From the NCBI RefSeq assembly GCF_008831285.2, contig NC_045139.1, forward strand, positions 33,019,706 through 33,083,705: a stretch of DNA of 64,000 nt, written 5' to 3'. The translations under genes and the position numbers were made by a program. Shown piece by piece: positions 1 to 15,700 of the stretch (its first letter is position 1; every line of letters starts with the position of its first letter). This DNA is from Nymphaea colorata. Taxonomy: Eukaryota; Streptophyta; Magnoliopsida; Nymphaeales; Nymphaeaceae. The notes under the pieces are model-generated. The model was not told where the DNA came from. It saw only the letters and a program-made list of their open reading frames with translations, and searched no databases.

Positions 1-1856
1 TTCTACATGGGTTCGGATCATAAGACTATAAGGGGACAACAAAAAGCTACTAGATGACAGGTAAGGTTTACAATTTTTGCAAATAAATAAAAGTTCAAAC
101 TTCAGCAGGTAATTAAACTGAGGTGCCCAGTCTAATGTATCAAGTTGTATCTCAGCAAGGTGCTGGAGGAGAAAAATCAAAAGAATAATGTGGGCAAAGA
201 CAACAGTTTTGTTTTTCTACCATGGTCAGACTCAAAAATACAAATGGAAGACACACATGGAGCTGAGTCAAGAGAGCTTGACAACAAAACTTGGTCATCA
301 TCAAGTCCAAGCTGCCAATGAGATATTGAGATTCACAATGATCTATACCATCCACCAGTTAAATAATATCGGATGCAACTTTGCAGAAAGCAATACCATA
401 CAAAGGAGACCACTAGTAACATTTAGAAAGAAAATTGCTATGACATAAAATCATCAAAGTAGTAAGGCTTAAGGAGGCTCAACAAAACAAAAAGTTCAAT
501 CAAACCTTTTAGTCAATCACTTGTACAGTCCAGAAAAAAGACAGTGGAACCTTCAATGGTTGTCTAGTGCATGTCCGCACTAGGTAACCCCCAGGAAATG
601 GTTTTTAGGTGAAAGGATTACAATTCTATCTTACCAATATGGAAAATACAAATGTGATGCAACTTTACTAACACTTCAACAGATCCTCCAACAGTTTCAA
701 ACGAAGAATTTCAAAATTTACACTCCCTCAAAACCAGGATTTTATAATCACTTTATGCACATTTGACGACATAAAGAATTCACTAGAGGCCTATATAACC
801 AGCAAATCCTTCTACACCATCTGTTATAATGCACATTCTACAAGACTAATTGGTGCCATCTTCAGAAGGCAAATGAATAAGTAGCCCCATACAACTTATA
901 CCTAATACTACTATACTAGATTATTTTGACCATAGTCATGGCTCCAAAGAGCAACATCGCATGGTTTCATCTAATCGAAGAGATTTATCCAACCAGATTA
1001 GTTTAAGAAGAACAAAGTGAAAATAAGCTGAAGTAACCAACAAGATAAGCACTTTTCACAGATACAATTTATGATAAATGAAAATAGAACAGAATCTGAA
1101 AAAGAATATCAAATTCTTTTTTTAACCATTTAGACTTATTATTAGACCAAAGATACGGCCAATTTTATGAATAAAACAAACTTCTCATTGAAGTATCGCA
1201 ATTACCATGAAAAAATATACTTTAGTAGCCTAGTATAATATCTTATGTTTCTAGAAGTTTTCTTATAATTTCCAGAGCTTCAAAAGGAAAAATTATCTTC
1301 TCACATCTGCATCTGTGCTACAGAAGTTCAATGCAAACTTCATACAAGAATAAGGTAAGGATTCTTGCCAAAACCACCAAAAGTATGCACCTTGTTAAGA
1401 CAGGCATAAATCATACCCAAAGGAGGAAAGGTTGCAGCTTGTTAAAAAGCATTTGTGCATGCAGCTAAAGTCGTCTAATCACACTTTGGATATTGCTTTA
1501 TAGAAGAGAAAAGTTGTTCCATATGATACATAAACAAAAAATAGTTGGCACAATTTTTCTGTGAAAATACAACACTAGCCCTCTTCTAAAGCACATAAAT
1601 GGGACAGTAAAGCATAGCAGTAATTTTGGTACAGATTACAAAAAATCATTTGAAAATGGTCTACACACGTACAAAGAACAAAGCATAGCAGTTATTTTGG
1701 TATAAGCTATTTCAGTATTTTGGCATAAGTTGTACGGCTTTGAATATTCATGAACATGCAAATCCCTTGCCAATTTCTTGGCTTTGACCAAATAAAGGAT
1801 TACAAACCTATGAGATTACTTCAGCCAGACACACACATAATGATTCGAAAAAAACG

Positions 1857-1982
1857 CGTATAAAACGTGAAAAACAAGTCGGTCGTATAAAACGTGAAAA
1901 AAACACATTTTTTTTAAAAAATGCCAAAAAATAAAAAATGGGTATAATACAGGTATAATACGCGTTTTTTTCACGTTTTTTT
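1857..1982. repeat. AT-rich direct/inverted repeat, MITE-like
   Basis: The 13-mer CGTATAAAACGTG occurs at 1857 and again at 1884 (27-bp period). The second copy continues as GTGAAAAAAACAC, which is mirrored by CGCGTTTTTTTCACG at 1961-1975, so the two can fold into a hairpin with a loop of about 55 nt. Similar words (TATTATACCC, CCCGTACACGTTTTTTG) recur to about 2148. This may be a small inverted-repeat transposon relic of unknown family. Confidence 0.45.
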
Positions 1983-2520
1983 GTACTTTTATTAGTTTTT
2001 ATTTTTTTATAATTTTCAGGATTTATTAAATGTTTTAATTTTTTTTAAAAATCGCAGAGATTTTCCCGAGAATCTGAGATATACAATTTTGCTGTATTAT
2101 ACCCAAGAAATTCCTCGCCGCATAATACCCGTACACGTTTTTTGTGACAATGGTTTGCACACATGATATATACATGCACATACATGTACACACAACATGA
2201 TCTACACGCAAATGCATGCACACGGACAGGATAACCTGATTATCATATTGAAATGTAGTGCATCCCCACCACTTTCTCCACCAAAAAAAAAAAATACTTG
2301 TGTCATTGTGAATTACATGAACTAATTAATTAGAATCTATTCTCGAAGTGCTCAATTACAACAGACAAATATGCTTTCTTAAAGTATTCATCAAACGACA
2401 AAGATCAAATTTTCAAATGTTTATTCTTAGTAAATGAACCATGATGAGACACCTGTAATGTTAGATTTGCAGGGAAAAAAGGACAAAATAGTTTATTCAG
2501 CTTTTATAATCAAGTCCACA

Positions 2521-2547
2521 ACACACACACACACACACACACACACA
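2521..2547. repeat. (AC)n microsatellite
   Basis: About 13 AC units, inside the probable ROP intron 4. Confidence 0.95.
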
Positions 2548-3615
2548 ACATACACATGCTATGCATCTTAGCTGAATATATCAGCCGCGACACAATAGTA
2601 ATTTACATGTCCAAACACCTAAGAACTGACACAACAATCATGCCATCTCAATCAGAAATAAGAATTTATAAAATAAAACAACTATGGAGTACTTCAACCT
2701 TTTCAAAATCAAATTTATGCAAAATCTGCAAAAGCAAACCTTACGTTTCTAACTCTAAGATCATTCATCGCATCACATCCATGCAATTAGTACCATTATA
2801 AATCCAGTGAAAGCTAAGATATTCAACAAAGTGGACTGCAGCAAATTACTTTAATTTGAATAAGCTGAAGGCCCTTATATATATCAAAAAGATGTACAAT
2901 GAAACCTATTTCTTTATTCAATGCAATAGATCTGCAAAGAAGTGAATATGTTTCCCAACTACCAATAGATATGTAAAACGCAGATCCTGTTATGCCTCTT
3001 TCTAATCCTAAATGGAATACAACAATCCAGGGACCTGTTTCTGTATATGCTTGAACGACACCTTCTCATAACATAACGAGAATGTGCAGAACTTATTCTG
3101 GTTGGGTCCGGTATGTAATGAACTTACGATCCGATGATCGAGTTGATTTTACGATTATAAGTTCATAACTCCAGATCATCCCCATTTCTGGCTGAACAGA
3201 CCTACACCTACTAATTCTTTTATTCCAATTTAGTAAGAGAGATCTTCAACTAAGAAATACACCCTCTAAGCTAAAAGAAACTACCTGAGCAATATATACC
3301 CAAATATGTATACTGCTTGTGCTTGGGTTCTAATCTGAAATCCACAGATGTAGTCCAACATGGACAGAATGTTACATTAACTGAGGAAATGCTGAAAACC
3401 AATGATACTACTAAACTGTAAAGCGAGGAATTGGTGATTTTTAGTTGAAGGAATGCAAGGCACTGAAAATTTCACATTGTCACAATAATGTAGACTGTTG
3501 AAAGGAGAGTATAAATGAGAAAATTAGAAATCTCAGTATTAAATTAAATATTAAATAAATATCCATATGTTGCCGAGCTAAATTCTATTCAAGGAAAGGT
3601 AGAAATGATGCTAAC

Positions 3616-5520
<1,905 letters not shown>

Positions 5521-7229
5521 GAGGGGGATTGATTTAGGGCAGAAGGGGGGACAATACCTTTTTGCCCGCATCAAACTGCGGATGAATCGGTCGCCAACCA
5601 TGTGACAACGTATATCTACATATACATATTTATTTAGTTATATTTATTTATTCATGTATATTACTTATTTATTTATTTATTACATAATAACCTGGTTTTC
5701 AACAAATAATGCTTGATTTTTTTCTGAATTTAACTACTTATTTTTATGATATTCAACTCGAAATGGACCAACTGACACTGTAGAAAACGGCTGTTTCAGG
5801 TTTTTGGTACTATAAGTAATTTTTAAAAAATGAAATTTTAAATTTTTCAAATTTTATAAGTTAATGAAGATGGTTATGTGTTGGCAGATAACACTATATA
5901 AAAGGCAGGGACGCAGTTCCAGCTCCAACTAAAATGCGCTTCCAATATGAAATGTTAAAACGTCTTGAAAAATGAGAAAAAGTTTTTATAAAATGATCAA
6001 AATAAACTTTTTCTTATCAAAATGTCCAAAATACCCCTCTCAAACGGTCATGTTAGGCCCCAAACATGCAAGCTGCCTTGAGAGGCCAGGGTGTTTAATA
6101 GACCTAAAAAAGTAAAATCAGTATGTATCCTAAGTCACCAAGCGGCACCTGAGTTCGCATCGAGTCGAGTGCACACCAGAGTTCGCATCGAGTCGAGTGC
6201 GCACCAGACATGAGTGCGACTCCGACTCACACCTCATATTACTAAATTACTTATATAATATATGTTGTTATGATATTTTTCTACGCAATATGCAATACAA
6301 TTATTGAAGTATGTTATATATATTAATAACTAAATTATAATAATAATATATACATGTTTATTATGTTATATATATAATAAATTAAATAATAATAATAATA
6401 ATAATAAAATATTCTCGCCGCACTTAAATTTTTTGAGATGTCTCGTTCCGGCACCTGCACCCTGCACTCTAGTGATATAGCCTGTACCAATATTTAATTT
6501 AATCCAGGAATTTTATGTATTTTTGTTTACATATTGATTCAATTTTATCACCCATAATAAACAATTTCTTTTAAAAATCAAACATGTTTTGAGCAATAGT
6601 TTGAATTTTTTTTTCTAAAGTTTAGGTTATGTGTTATGAACTATATGCTGTTGAAAATAACCAAAATATCTTTATGAGTTAGAGGGAAGACCCCCTCCTC
6701 CTGAAAGAGCAAAAAAATAAATTTAAAAAGTTTTTTTACCCCATAAAATTAATTAAAACACCCTGTTTTCCTATGTTAACTGCATGACATGGAAAGTGTC
6801 CTTCTTGCATTTTTGTATTATTTGTTTGTTAGGAACATGGAGAAATACTCTTTTGGTTGGTAGATTGCACCTAATGCTGTTGGTTGGAAGCAATCATAAG
6901 CTTCCAATTTTGTTTTGTTTTTTTTGAAGAAATGCTATTGGGCTCTCATGTTGTTGGCCCACTTGACCCACTTTAGGTTGGTGTTTGGTAGGGTGCTTTG
7001 TTGATGACAATTTGGAGGACCTAATAAGATTCATGTTTGATTTGGCTTTTCAACCAAAAATCTCCAGGTTAGAAAGGAATTTATGAGGGCGACTTGTGTC
7101 TCATGCAGATAATAGAGGCGAGCTCGAAGTTTCATCCCTGCATATTGATGCGCTATCGGACTGACCTCTACAGTGGTAGAATCAGAAATTTTTAGTTGAG
7201 GGGCACTGAGTCATCATATTGTCGTAATT
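5521..7229. other. Intergenic DNA, no gene recognised
   Basis: AT-rich spacer with TTTA and ATA low-complexity tracts (5600-5690, 6290-6410) and a short tandem duplication listed separately. I saw no coding potential. Confidence 0.6.
6151..6206. repeat. 28-bp tandem duplication
   Basis: GAGTTCGCATCGAGTCGAGT followed by GCACACCA at 6151-6178 is repeated at 6179-6206 with one change (GCGCACCA). It is GC-rich against AT-rich flanks. Confidence 0.9.
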
Positions 7230-7775
7230 AAGGGTGAACATGAGCCGAGTCCAGTTCGAGTTTAGTCAGCTCGAGCTCGGCTCGACTAATGAAACCTCGA
7301 ACTTGACTCGGTTCGAACTCAAGGATAGCTCAACGGAAGCAGCTCAAGCTCGACTCGATAGTTACGTGTTGAGCTCGAGCTCGACTCTATTATGGCTCAA
7401 CAAACTCGTTTGAATAGAATTGACATTCATCGTTATGTGTTGAGCTCGAGCTCGACTCAATTAAGGCTCGACAAACTTGTTTGAATAGAATTGATATTCA
7501 TCATTACGTGTTGATCTCGAGCTCGACTCGATTATGGCTCGACAAACTCGTAAATTCGTTTGAATATATCGACTTGATTAAGGCTCGAGAAACTCGATTA
7601 AGGCTCGAGCTGGACTCGCTAGTTACGTGTTGAGCTCAAATTCAACTCGATTATTTGAACGAGTTGATTCATGAACTCGAACTCGACTCGTTAAGCAAAT
7701 GATTCGACTCGAACTTGTTCACAAGCCGAGCTTTAACGAGTCAAGCTCGAGTAGCTTGACTCGTTGTTTACCCCA
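7230..7775. repeat. GAGCTCGA-type dispersed repeat with 71-bp internal array
   Basis: The whole stretch is built of variants of GAGCTCGAGCTCGACTCGA, CTCGACAAACTCG and GTTTGAATAGAATTGA. Three consecutive units start at 7361, 7432 and 7503 (period 71 bp), followed by a degenerate fourth near 7620. A second member of this sequence class lies at 50308-50840. It is noncoding and probably a transposon-derived interspersed element. Confidence 0.85.
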
Positions 7776-8711
7776 AGTCGTAATGGGGTGGGTGCATGAA
7801 GAACTGCACGGCACTGGCCTAAGTCTAGTGAGACCGCATATGGTCACTATAAAATTTTTACAAGGGTCTGCACATGTTAAGATAGACAGTCAACCACATT
7901 AGCCTCAAGGTAGCTCTACTAATAAACCCTTATCAATTGACCTTTTCTGGAATTTTTTTAGTATGTGGGTAGAGGGTGTCTTGTTTGTGTGTGTGTGTGT
8001 GTGTGTGTTTTTTTTTTTTTTGAGATGATGGACATTTTTTGGCATTTAAAAAAATAAACATTTATATTATCTCACACAAAAATAATTTTTATTAGATTTC
8101 TGATGTAAGTCTGGTTTCCTTTTACATCTGAATATTTTCGTTGTTTTCAATCTCCAATATGTTGCCGACTGTTAAAGCATGGATATGTGACCTCCTGTGA
8201 TCCTTAGCTACTTTTTTTCTTTTTTTAGTGTATCAACCCACGTTAGATATACTTCATAAATTGAACGCAATTTAGCAACAATTTATAATGTTTGTAGTGA
8301 CAAATTTTTTTATTTTTAACCATTCAAATAGCATTTGTCGGATTTAAATCTTTTAATTATCAATACGTTGATGCTTGAGTTAAAGGGTGTACCATAAGAC
8401 TGTTAGATTCTGAAGCAACCATGAATAGATGCAAAAGGACGAGATACCAATTATGTGATATATATATATATATATATATGAAAGTGACTTACCAAATTAC
8501 GTCAAGAGATTCAATCCAGATGTTGAACACCATGACTTTTTTCAATTTGATGCGTATAAATCAAGCTGCCTAACGACTCTTTTTTGTCCGAAAGTTGAAG
8601 TGGAGACTCCCTCTTCAACAGCCGTGTGGAAACAACAGTGTGTCATGAATCAACCGATTCAATTAGTTGGTGTGTGTGTCATTGTTAAAGATTTATTTTT
8701 GATATTTTATA

Positions 8712-8756
<45 letters not shown>

Positions 8757-10700
8757 GTAATAAATGTACAGGTATCGTTTACTGATTTACTTTTAGAATT
8801 AGCCTGAACCAAACGATTCAACTGTGTCACTTATTACAAGTTTATTTTTAATTGTTTTCTGTATATGTTATTTTATAATAAATATACTAACATCTTTTTG
8901 CAGATTTAATTCAGATCTGGTTTGATTGTTAAATCGACCATTTCATCAAATTGGCATCAGCATGGCTTATTGGATTTAATTTCCAATTTTTGTCCTAATA
9001 GTAAAAACCCTAACATTCCTGATTGAACTCAGATGGGAATTTACTGAGCGAGTTGAATAATTGAATACCCATAGGCCTCGAGTTGAATAATTTAAAATCC
9101 AAACGGGTTTTCAAGTTTTAAAGCTCCTAAGTTTGCTTTAACATTTTAGATTGCTCGGAGAAATGCTTTGAAACCATAACCAATGCTACTACTAGTGTTG
9201 TAGAAAATGATTTGTGAATCAGATCAGCAAATTAAAGTTATCAAAAAAATATTCTATAAAATAATAAACAAATGATATTAAAAGTTATTAATAAAAAAAA
9301 ACAACCTTAGGAGTTGTTTGGAAACAATAACAATATCTCCAAAAAGTAAGTGAGGCCGATTCATGAAACACTTTTTGCAGGTCCAATAAATTTAATCAGG
9401 TTTTGAGTTTCATGCACGAGACAATAACATTATGATAGTTTCCAAAACTCCTTAAAATAACTTAAACAACAGTTAAGGTCGATTGTTATAACAGTTGATA
9501 GAGTCCTCCTTGTCCACTTATAAATCATGCAAAACTTTGGTACTAAATTTTGATAATGCTCTAATTTTTTGGGGCTAGCCTTGTTGCCAAAGTAACAAAG
9601 TTGCCTCTGATTACTAGGCAGGCACATATGAAACTATCAAATAAAAGAAATCCTAATTGCTTGTATAATATGTCTATTCAAACATGTTATAATAAGTATG
9701 TTTTCATTCACTAAAAAATTCTCAAGTCCTTTTATTGTCTGAATTTTGTGCTAATATTTTAGCTTAAATATGATTAAGATGCATAAGCACTAATGATTAT
9801 ACTCAAAACCTGACAGACTGCATTTTGAAAATCCCATAGTTGTTTCCTTCATTTGCATCACCACTCAAGATACCTTATAGTTAATGGTGATATTTTTCAA
9901 GACATAATCTTTGTTATATTACTAATGATTGGTAAGCAGTATCTCTTCTACCCATAAAAATGCTAACTAATGTATAAATTCCTAATCATCATTCATATTG
10001 TTGCTCTTTTTGTTTGATCATTCTATTCTCCGGTCATAATTCCATTTTTTTTATTGTTTACTTTCATGTTTGGATTTCCAACCATAGAACTATCTTTTAG
10101 AATTCTCACCAAATAAGTTGCCGATTCAATCAAATCTTCCACCTTTTTTGCTCCCCTCATTCTTGTTGGGTCAATATGAATGAGGTTGCTTAAATTTTTT
10201 CTTAGCAGCATTTCTGTTTCGATATTTTGACTGGCAAAATGTTGCTTTTTTAACTTTTTATGTTGGTTGTTTTCTGTCTTGTTTTATATACTTAAAGTTT
10301 GCCTTTCACCTTCTAACTGCAAAAATTCTCAAAGTTATTACGATGCACAGTTTCATATATTCACAGTATTGAAAAATGACATCTTTTACTACTCAATATT
10401 GTTTAATGAAACAGACATTTAGCTTTCATTTTGGTTAGTGTGTTGTCGTTGTAAAACCTCAAATGTCTTGTAAATTGGAGTTGTTAGTGATTATGAAATC
10501 ACCAAGAGCACAATTCCAAGTTTTATGTTTATCTAAATCAGCGTAGTTATTTTTTTCACATCAATGTTGTTTCTGCAACAATATTTCACAGGTTTTAATC
10601 GGCTTCACTTTCTAGTTAGAAAGCTGCAAAAACAACTACTTTCCACAGTGGGCTTTTTAATTAAAAGCTCGTCTGGAGGAACATAAGCCATTGCAGGTAA
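7776..10700. other. Intergenic DNA, no gene recognised
   Basis: AT-rich, with a (GT)n-polyT tract at 7985-8020, a (TA)n at 8457-8480 and an (AT)n(AAT)n at 8708-8764. Minus-strand ORFs of about 62-65 codons near 9.5 kb and 10.1 kb have no recognisable motif, and I do not call them genes. Confidence 0.55.
8708..8764. repeat. Compound (AT)n(AAT)n microsatellite
   Basis: About 10 AT units run directly into about 10 AAT units. Confidence 0.95.
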
Positions 10701-11045
10701 TTAAGCTGTTTTTTCCATCAAAGGAATTGCTGGGAGAAACCTCCCTGATATTTCACAAAAATTGATATGTACAGGTTGCAATGCATCAGCTAAAACAGAG
10801 GAAGAGGAAGATGAAGATGTAAGCTTGCTATTTTTCAACTGGGCAGAACCCTTTAAGGTGTCCCACTCCCATTTCTTGTGGAAGGCATAAACCTTTGAAA
10901 TCATAGATCTCCCTAAATTCTTCCATTTCATGTCACTATCTCTGTGGCACGTGTTCTGTTTACCCATTTTATATTGGATTGCAATCTTTGGCAGTTGGAC
11001 TTTCAATATCAGCAATGGGGTGAATTGTAAGTAATCAATTGGCAC
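10701..11045 (-). CDS. Unrecognised 114-codon ORF, possible exon or relic
   Basis: This minus-strand ORF reads like protein in its second half: DMKWKNLGRSMISKVYAFHK, then KWEWDTLKGSAQLKNSKLTS, a seven-Ser run and LQPVHINFCEISGRFLPAIP. A possible acceptor (TGCCACAG) lies just before the segment starting RDSDMKW, so the real exon might be about 10701-10938. It lies about 0.8 kb downstream of the beta-galactosidase stop on the same strand. I recognise no domain or family. It could be a chance ORF, a terminal exon of an unannotated gene, or a decayed gene fragment. Confidence 0.22.
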   Translation of the reverse strand: MPIDYLQFTPLLILKVQLPKIAIQYKMGKQNTCHRDSDMKWKNLGRSMISKVYAFHKKWEWDTLKGSAQLKNSKLTSSSSSSSVLADALQPVHINFCEISGRFLPAIPLMEKTA

Positions 11046-11867
11046 CTGTTATTGATGTTTACAGGCCCTCCACATAAAAATGCAGGTGGTTTGCTAAAAT
11101 TTGCAGCCACGGTTATCTGAATATATCTCTGCCATTCATAGGTAATGATCAAGCCAACCTTGCACGGAACCGTTGTCTGTGGTTGTCATTTTTCTGTTGC
11201 CAGTCTATCATTCCTAGGCCAGATGTTGGCGTTACAGTTAAACCACATATGACTATAAGATTGCTGCCTTCTCAGTCGAACTCTCTATTTTTAAAGATTT
11301 GCTTCAAAACAACCCGTTTCGTGTTACATTTATTTCGAGCCCCTAGAATAAAATTGACCACTTTGGATGTTATCATACCTTGTCAAAAGTAATTCTTCTG
11401 CTATGTGGCAATTGGCAAGTAAATGATGATGATCTTAATAACACACGCACACATAGAGAGAGAGAGAGAGAGAGAGTTAACAGCGGCTCATGAATTATAT
11501 TGCTCACTGGCTGAAAAGGAACACAACAGAACTGATGAGCTAAGATAAATGGATGCTAGGTGGTGATAGATCTTAAAACTATAATGGGCCGACGCTTATT
11601 GCGTCTCATGAGGGGCATGTAGTTGTGGCTGCAGAATATATCTTCACTGCTGTTGTGGAAAAAAAAAAAAACAAAAAATACACCCTGAAGGTGCTGCCCA
11701 CTCTCTAAATACTAAGCATAAAACTGAGAGAGATTAGGTTTAGGCAGGTTTAGCCACAAAAGATGTCTACTTTAACTGAATACTCTTAAAAAATTGGGGC
11801 ACTGAGGCTGAGGAATCTTTGGCTAATGCTTGCATTCACTCACTTCAGTATTCTAGGCATCGGCGGC

Positions 11868-12660
11868 TTATGCACTGAAACTTCTTGAACCACACTTTGC
11901 TTGTATTGCTAAGGTCTTGGTATTTCCTGGGCATGGATCTTTGCCAAAGGTGTCCATCAGAGTTGGAATATTACACGCCGTCTTCCCTAAGCAAGCCTGA
12001 CAAAATTGCACGAAAACATAGTATTAGTTGAACTGGAACCTAACTACCATTTCATGCATTCCAAAGGTCATTTGATTTGGCTTCTTAGATTCATGTGCAG
12101 ATGAATGTAAGTGAACAAACCATGAACGTGACCTTAACGTTCTCATTGTAGGAGGATCAGCACTTCGCTAGACATGTTCATGCAGTGTACTGTCTGAGAC
12201 TCAGACGCTTGGAACATTAACAGACGTTTATTTTGGATGGTAGAGATGCTTAGTTAGTGTTTTACCTTCTCAACCACCGACCTTGCTGAGGGAGCATCGC
12301 AATCGCCAAGTGTGAAGTTGCCACAGATTCCTAAAGGATTTCCAAAACTTACGAACTCTATGGATTGTATGATTTTGTGGTTGTCGCATTTTAGATTGAC
12401 CATAGGCTTCAGATCCTCAGTGGCTATTGCTCGGATCTGTGCTTCTTTCCTCTCCCATGATCTGACATGTGGTGGATGGCCTTCGGAGACAAAGCTGCAG
12501 ATGATCTCTCTGGCAACTGTTTCCACCGTTATCTTATATGGATCACCACCTGTTTCCTCAAAAAGCACAAGAAGGTTCCCAGTTGGCTTGAGGAAGGACC
12601 TGGGTATATGGTAACTGACAATGGAAGTACTGTTAGTAAACAATTATCTCAAAGGGGGCC

Positions 12661-12716
<56 letters not shown>

Positions 12717-15700
12717 TTCCCTTCTTTTGTCTCCTGCCTTCGAACTGAGGATATAGGTATTGACGTCTATTTAACTACTATGCAAGGAATCATTCTGTTA
12801 CAAACAAATGCATATTCATTGCTCATGTGTCTATTAATAGTTATAAACAGAAGAAATTGATAACCTAAATTATTTGGGACGGTTAAGGGAAGCCCACAGA
12901 AGGCATTTGAATAGTTTTTTCTGTGTCCTGATGAACATAGATATGCTCAAGTCACATGCTACTGCTGCTTTAAAGATTACAAAACAAATGAACTTGAGTT
13001 GCAGTACTTCATTTAGGTGTCGCATTATAGAATACACGAGAAAGAATGCCTACGGGAAACACCACTGTACCATGTATGTTTCTTGTGTTCTTTTCTATAT
13101 GGGGAAGCTTTATAACTTTTGGAGCTACCATATTGCATGACATTTACATGTTAAAATTGTGGCACTAATACTTACAGTGACTGAGTAGGCTTGCCCAGAG
13201 GACTGAGGTAAGAAGCCCAATAACGGCCGATGTTTTCGCCATTGATCCAAGCTTGGCCTTTGCCCATGGATGTTAGATTCAAAGCAACAGGGTCTCTTCC
13301 ACTTGGTGCATCAAAATATTTCTGGAGAATGCAATTGTTAGCATGATACGGACTTGTCTGGATATCATTTGTATGCTTAAAGGGGCTTTTAAAATTCCAT
13401 GTTAACTAAGGACAAGTTGACCAGTACTATAATTAGTACCTTGTACCAAGTGACTGGCTGATTAATATGATTCCCAGCATCTGACCAGTGGACGCTGTCA
13501 GTTTTCTTGGGATCATAGATCTTAAGTTTTTCTCCGTTTAATCCGACCTGTAGCACAAATTCAAAAGATATGCCTATAAACTGTGCAATTTTTTTCTCCT
13601 TCAAGAAGTGGATTGACGCATTGATTTTCACACTCTATAATCACCTGATATCCCCAACGAGACTGAGTAAGATACTGGGCTCCACTATTCAAACCTTGGA
13701 TTGTCACAAGATTCAGACCTGCAACTCTGTGCTCCAAGTATGCACCATTATCCTTCAAAATTATAGAAATTATATCAACACAAAAGAGTTGATGAGACTC
13801 GTGTCTAATGGAAGTTGAAGCTACACATTAACATGCACTTTCCATCAGGACAGTCCATAATATTGTACTAGTTAGAATGCAACTGCAAAAATCTCTAGGC
13901 GTGTGAACTTGACAATACAATCAGTTAGAGAAGACAACAAATAGCTGAGACTGATGGTTCATCGTATAGATTTTTTCTTGTTTTGTAAGTCCTTTTAGGG
14001 TAGAAGCTCAGCGTGAAAACCCAGGCAGTTGACATCAACTGCTTGACAGAACACGTTTATTTGTAAAAAGGTACTTACTGGTAATCCAACTGTCATGCCA
14101 AGTATAGATATCTTGTTCCTTCCACGCTGTAAAGGTGCCGGTTTAGCAAAAGAAAAGGTCTTATCTACGTTTGTACCATGACCAGTTCCTGAAGCCACAG
14201 TCAGACAAATGAGAAAGAATGATCTGAAATTTGGAGATGATAGAACTGACAATAGGAAAGACAAGCAGAGTATAAAATTTATGTAGTTCCTCAGCTTGAG
14301 CAAGATAAAGCTCTAAACATCTCTTAAGTTCTGAAGCTTTGAGCTTTCTGTAATTTCTTTTCGGAACTTACTAGATAGACAATAATTCTTTTGAAACCAG
14401 TGACGGAAGATGCTAATTTATCCAGGAAGAAAGTACCTATATATCTATCATTGATAAATGCGTGCAATGCATGGCCCAGGGAGGCAATCTGCAGAACGGG
14501 CCTGATGTCACTCCTTGTAGGCAAATCATTGTAACCTACATCAAAGCTGAAATATTTAAAGATTAATAGGCATCGTAGCTTGGACAAGATTCCTACCGGT
14601 ACAATCAAGATCTTGTCGCAGTTCTAGACCATAGAAATGTTTCACGGTGGATTTTTATGTCTGATAGTCATCTTTAAGTATTTTATGAATAGATGGAAAC
14701 GCAGTTGAATATTTTTTGTGATAGAAGCTTCAAGAACATCTGCTTTGGCCATCATATGTACGGATGCTCCATATATAGCAGAGTGCATAATAAACCTAAT
14801 AATCCAGCAGGACACTTCTTTCTTCTTTACTTAGCTATCAGTTACAAAATGCATCTCAAAAAGACATTGAAGCTCGAATGAATCGAACTATTTGATGAAT
14901 GAAAACTGATTTAGAAAATCTAGGTTCCAACTCTGAGAGGTAGGTTGAGTAGTTTAAACACCGGAGAAGGATGAGAATTCACTTACTATGTTGTATGCCA
15001 CATGTAATCTGTCGTATCCTTTGTCATGTTTAAGTGTTCCAAGAAGGTAGTTGATGTAATGCTGACTTCTTCTATCTCTGGGATATCCTCTTGAAACATT
15101 TCCCATTGCTTATTCTTACTAGCCTTCACTGATACTTTGTATATCCTTGAGTTGTGTTGAGCATTTACCTGTCACAATTTAGTGGGTAATCTGGCATCCA
15201 TCTCTAGAGGTTGGTCTACAATCATGATATAACGAATTACAGCTATAGTGCAAATGATATAAATCATTCAAATTTCAAAGATAAAGATAAAAAGAAAGTA
15301 TCTAAATATCATTTAACAGATACCGTAGAGAAATGAAAACAGGTTCCAACTCTTCTTCCGAGTTACCAGTTAAAGGAAAGTCTAAAACTGTGTGATACTC
15401 TATTTTATAGAACTTGAACACTACATTGCCAGAGGCAGCCATAACGTTATAGCGTTAGTGATGTATTAACTGACACACTTCATGTCACAACATCGTGCTT
15501 TGGGACATGCTTCACCAGTATCCATTTACAAAACTTACCTTTGCAGTATTAAAGACAACAGTATTACAATCTGGAAGAATACTGATCGAGTGTGGTGGCA
15601 TGTAATAGGCGCGGCCCCTGAAGCTGAGAGTCGCTGCCTCTCTTGTATGGTTGTTTATAAGAAAAGCAGAGCACACTTTACTGCCTGATGTTTCATAGAC

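Larger units (their letters stand above)
1..3615 (-). other. Probable long intron 4 of the ROP gene
   Basis: This lies downstream of the exon 4 donor (GTTAGC just below 3616 on the minus strand). It is AT-rich, with no recognisable ROP exon 5-7 motif and no convincing coding ORF. It contains an inverted and direct repeat near 1.85-1.98 kb and an (AC)n tract at 2521-2547. The assignment as intron is an inference from the missing C-terminal exons. Confidence 0.6.
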
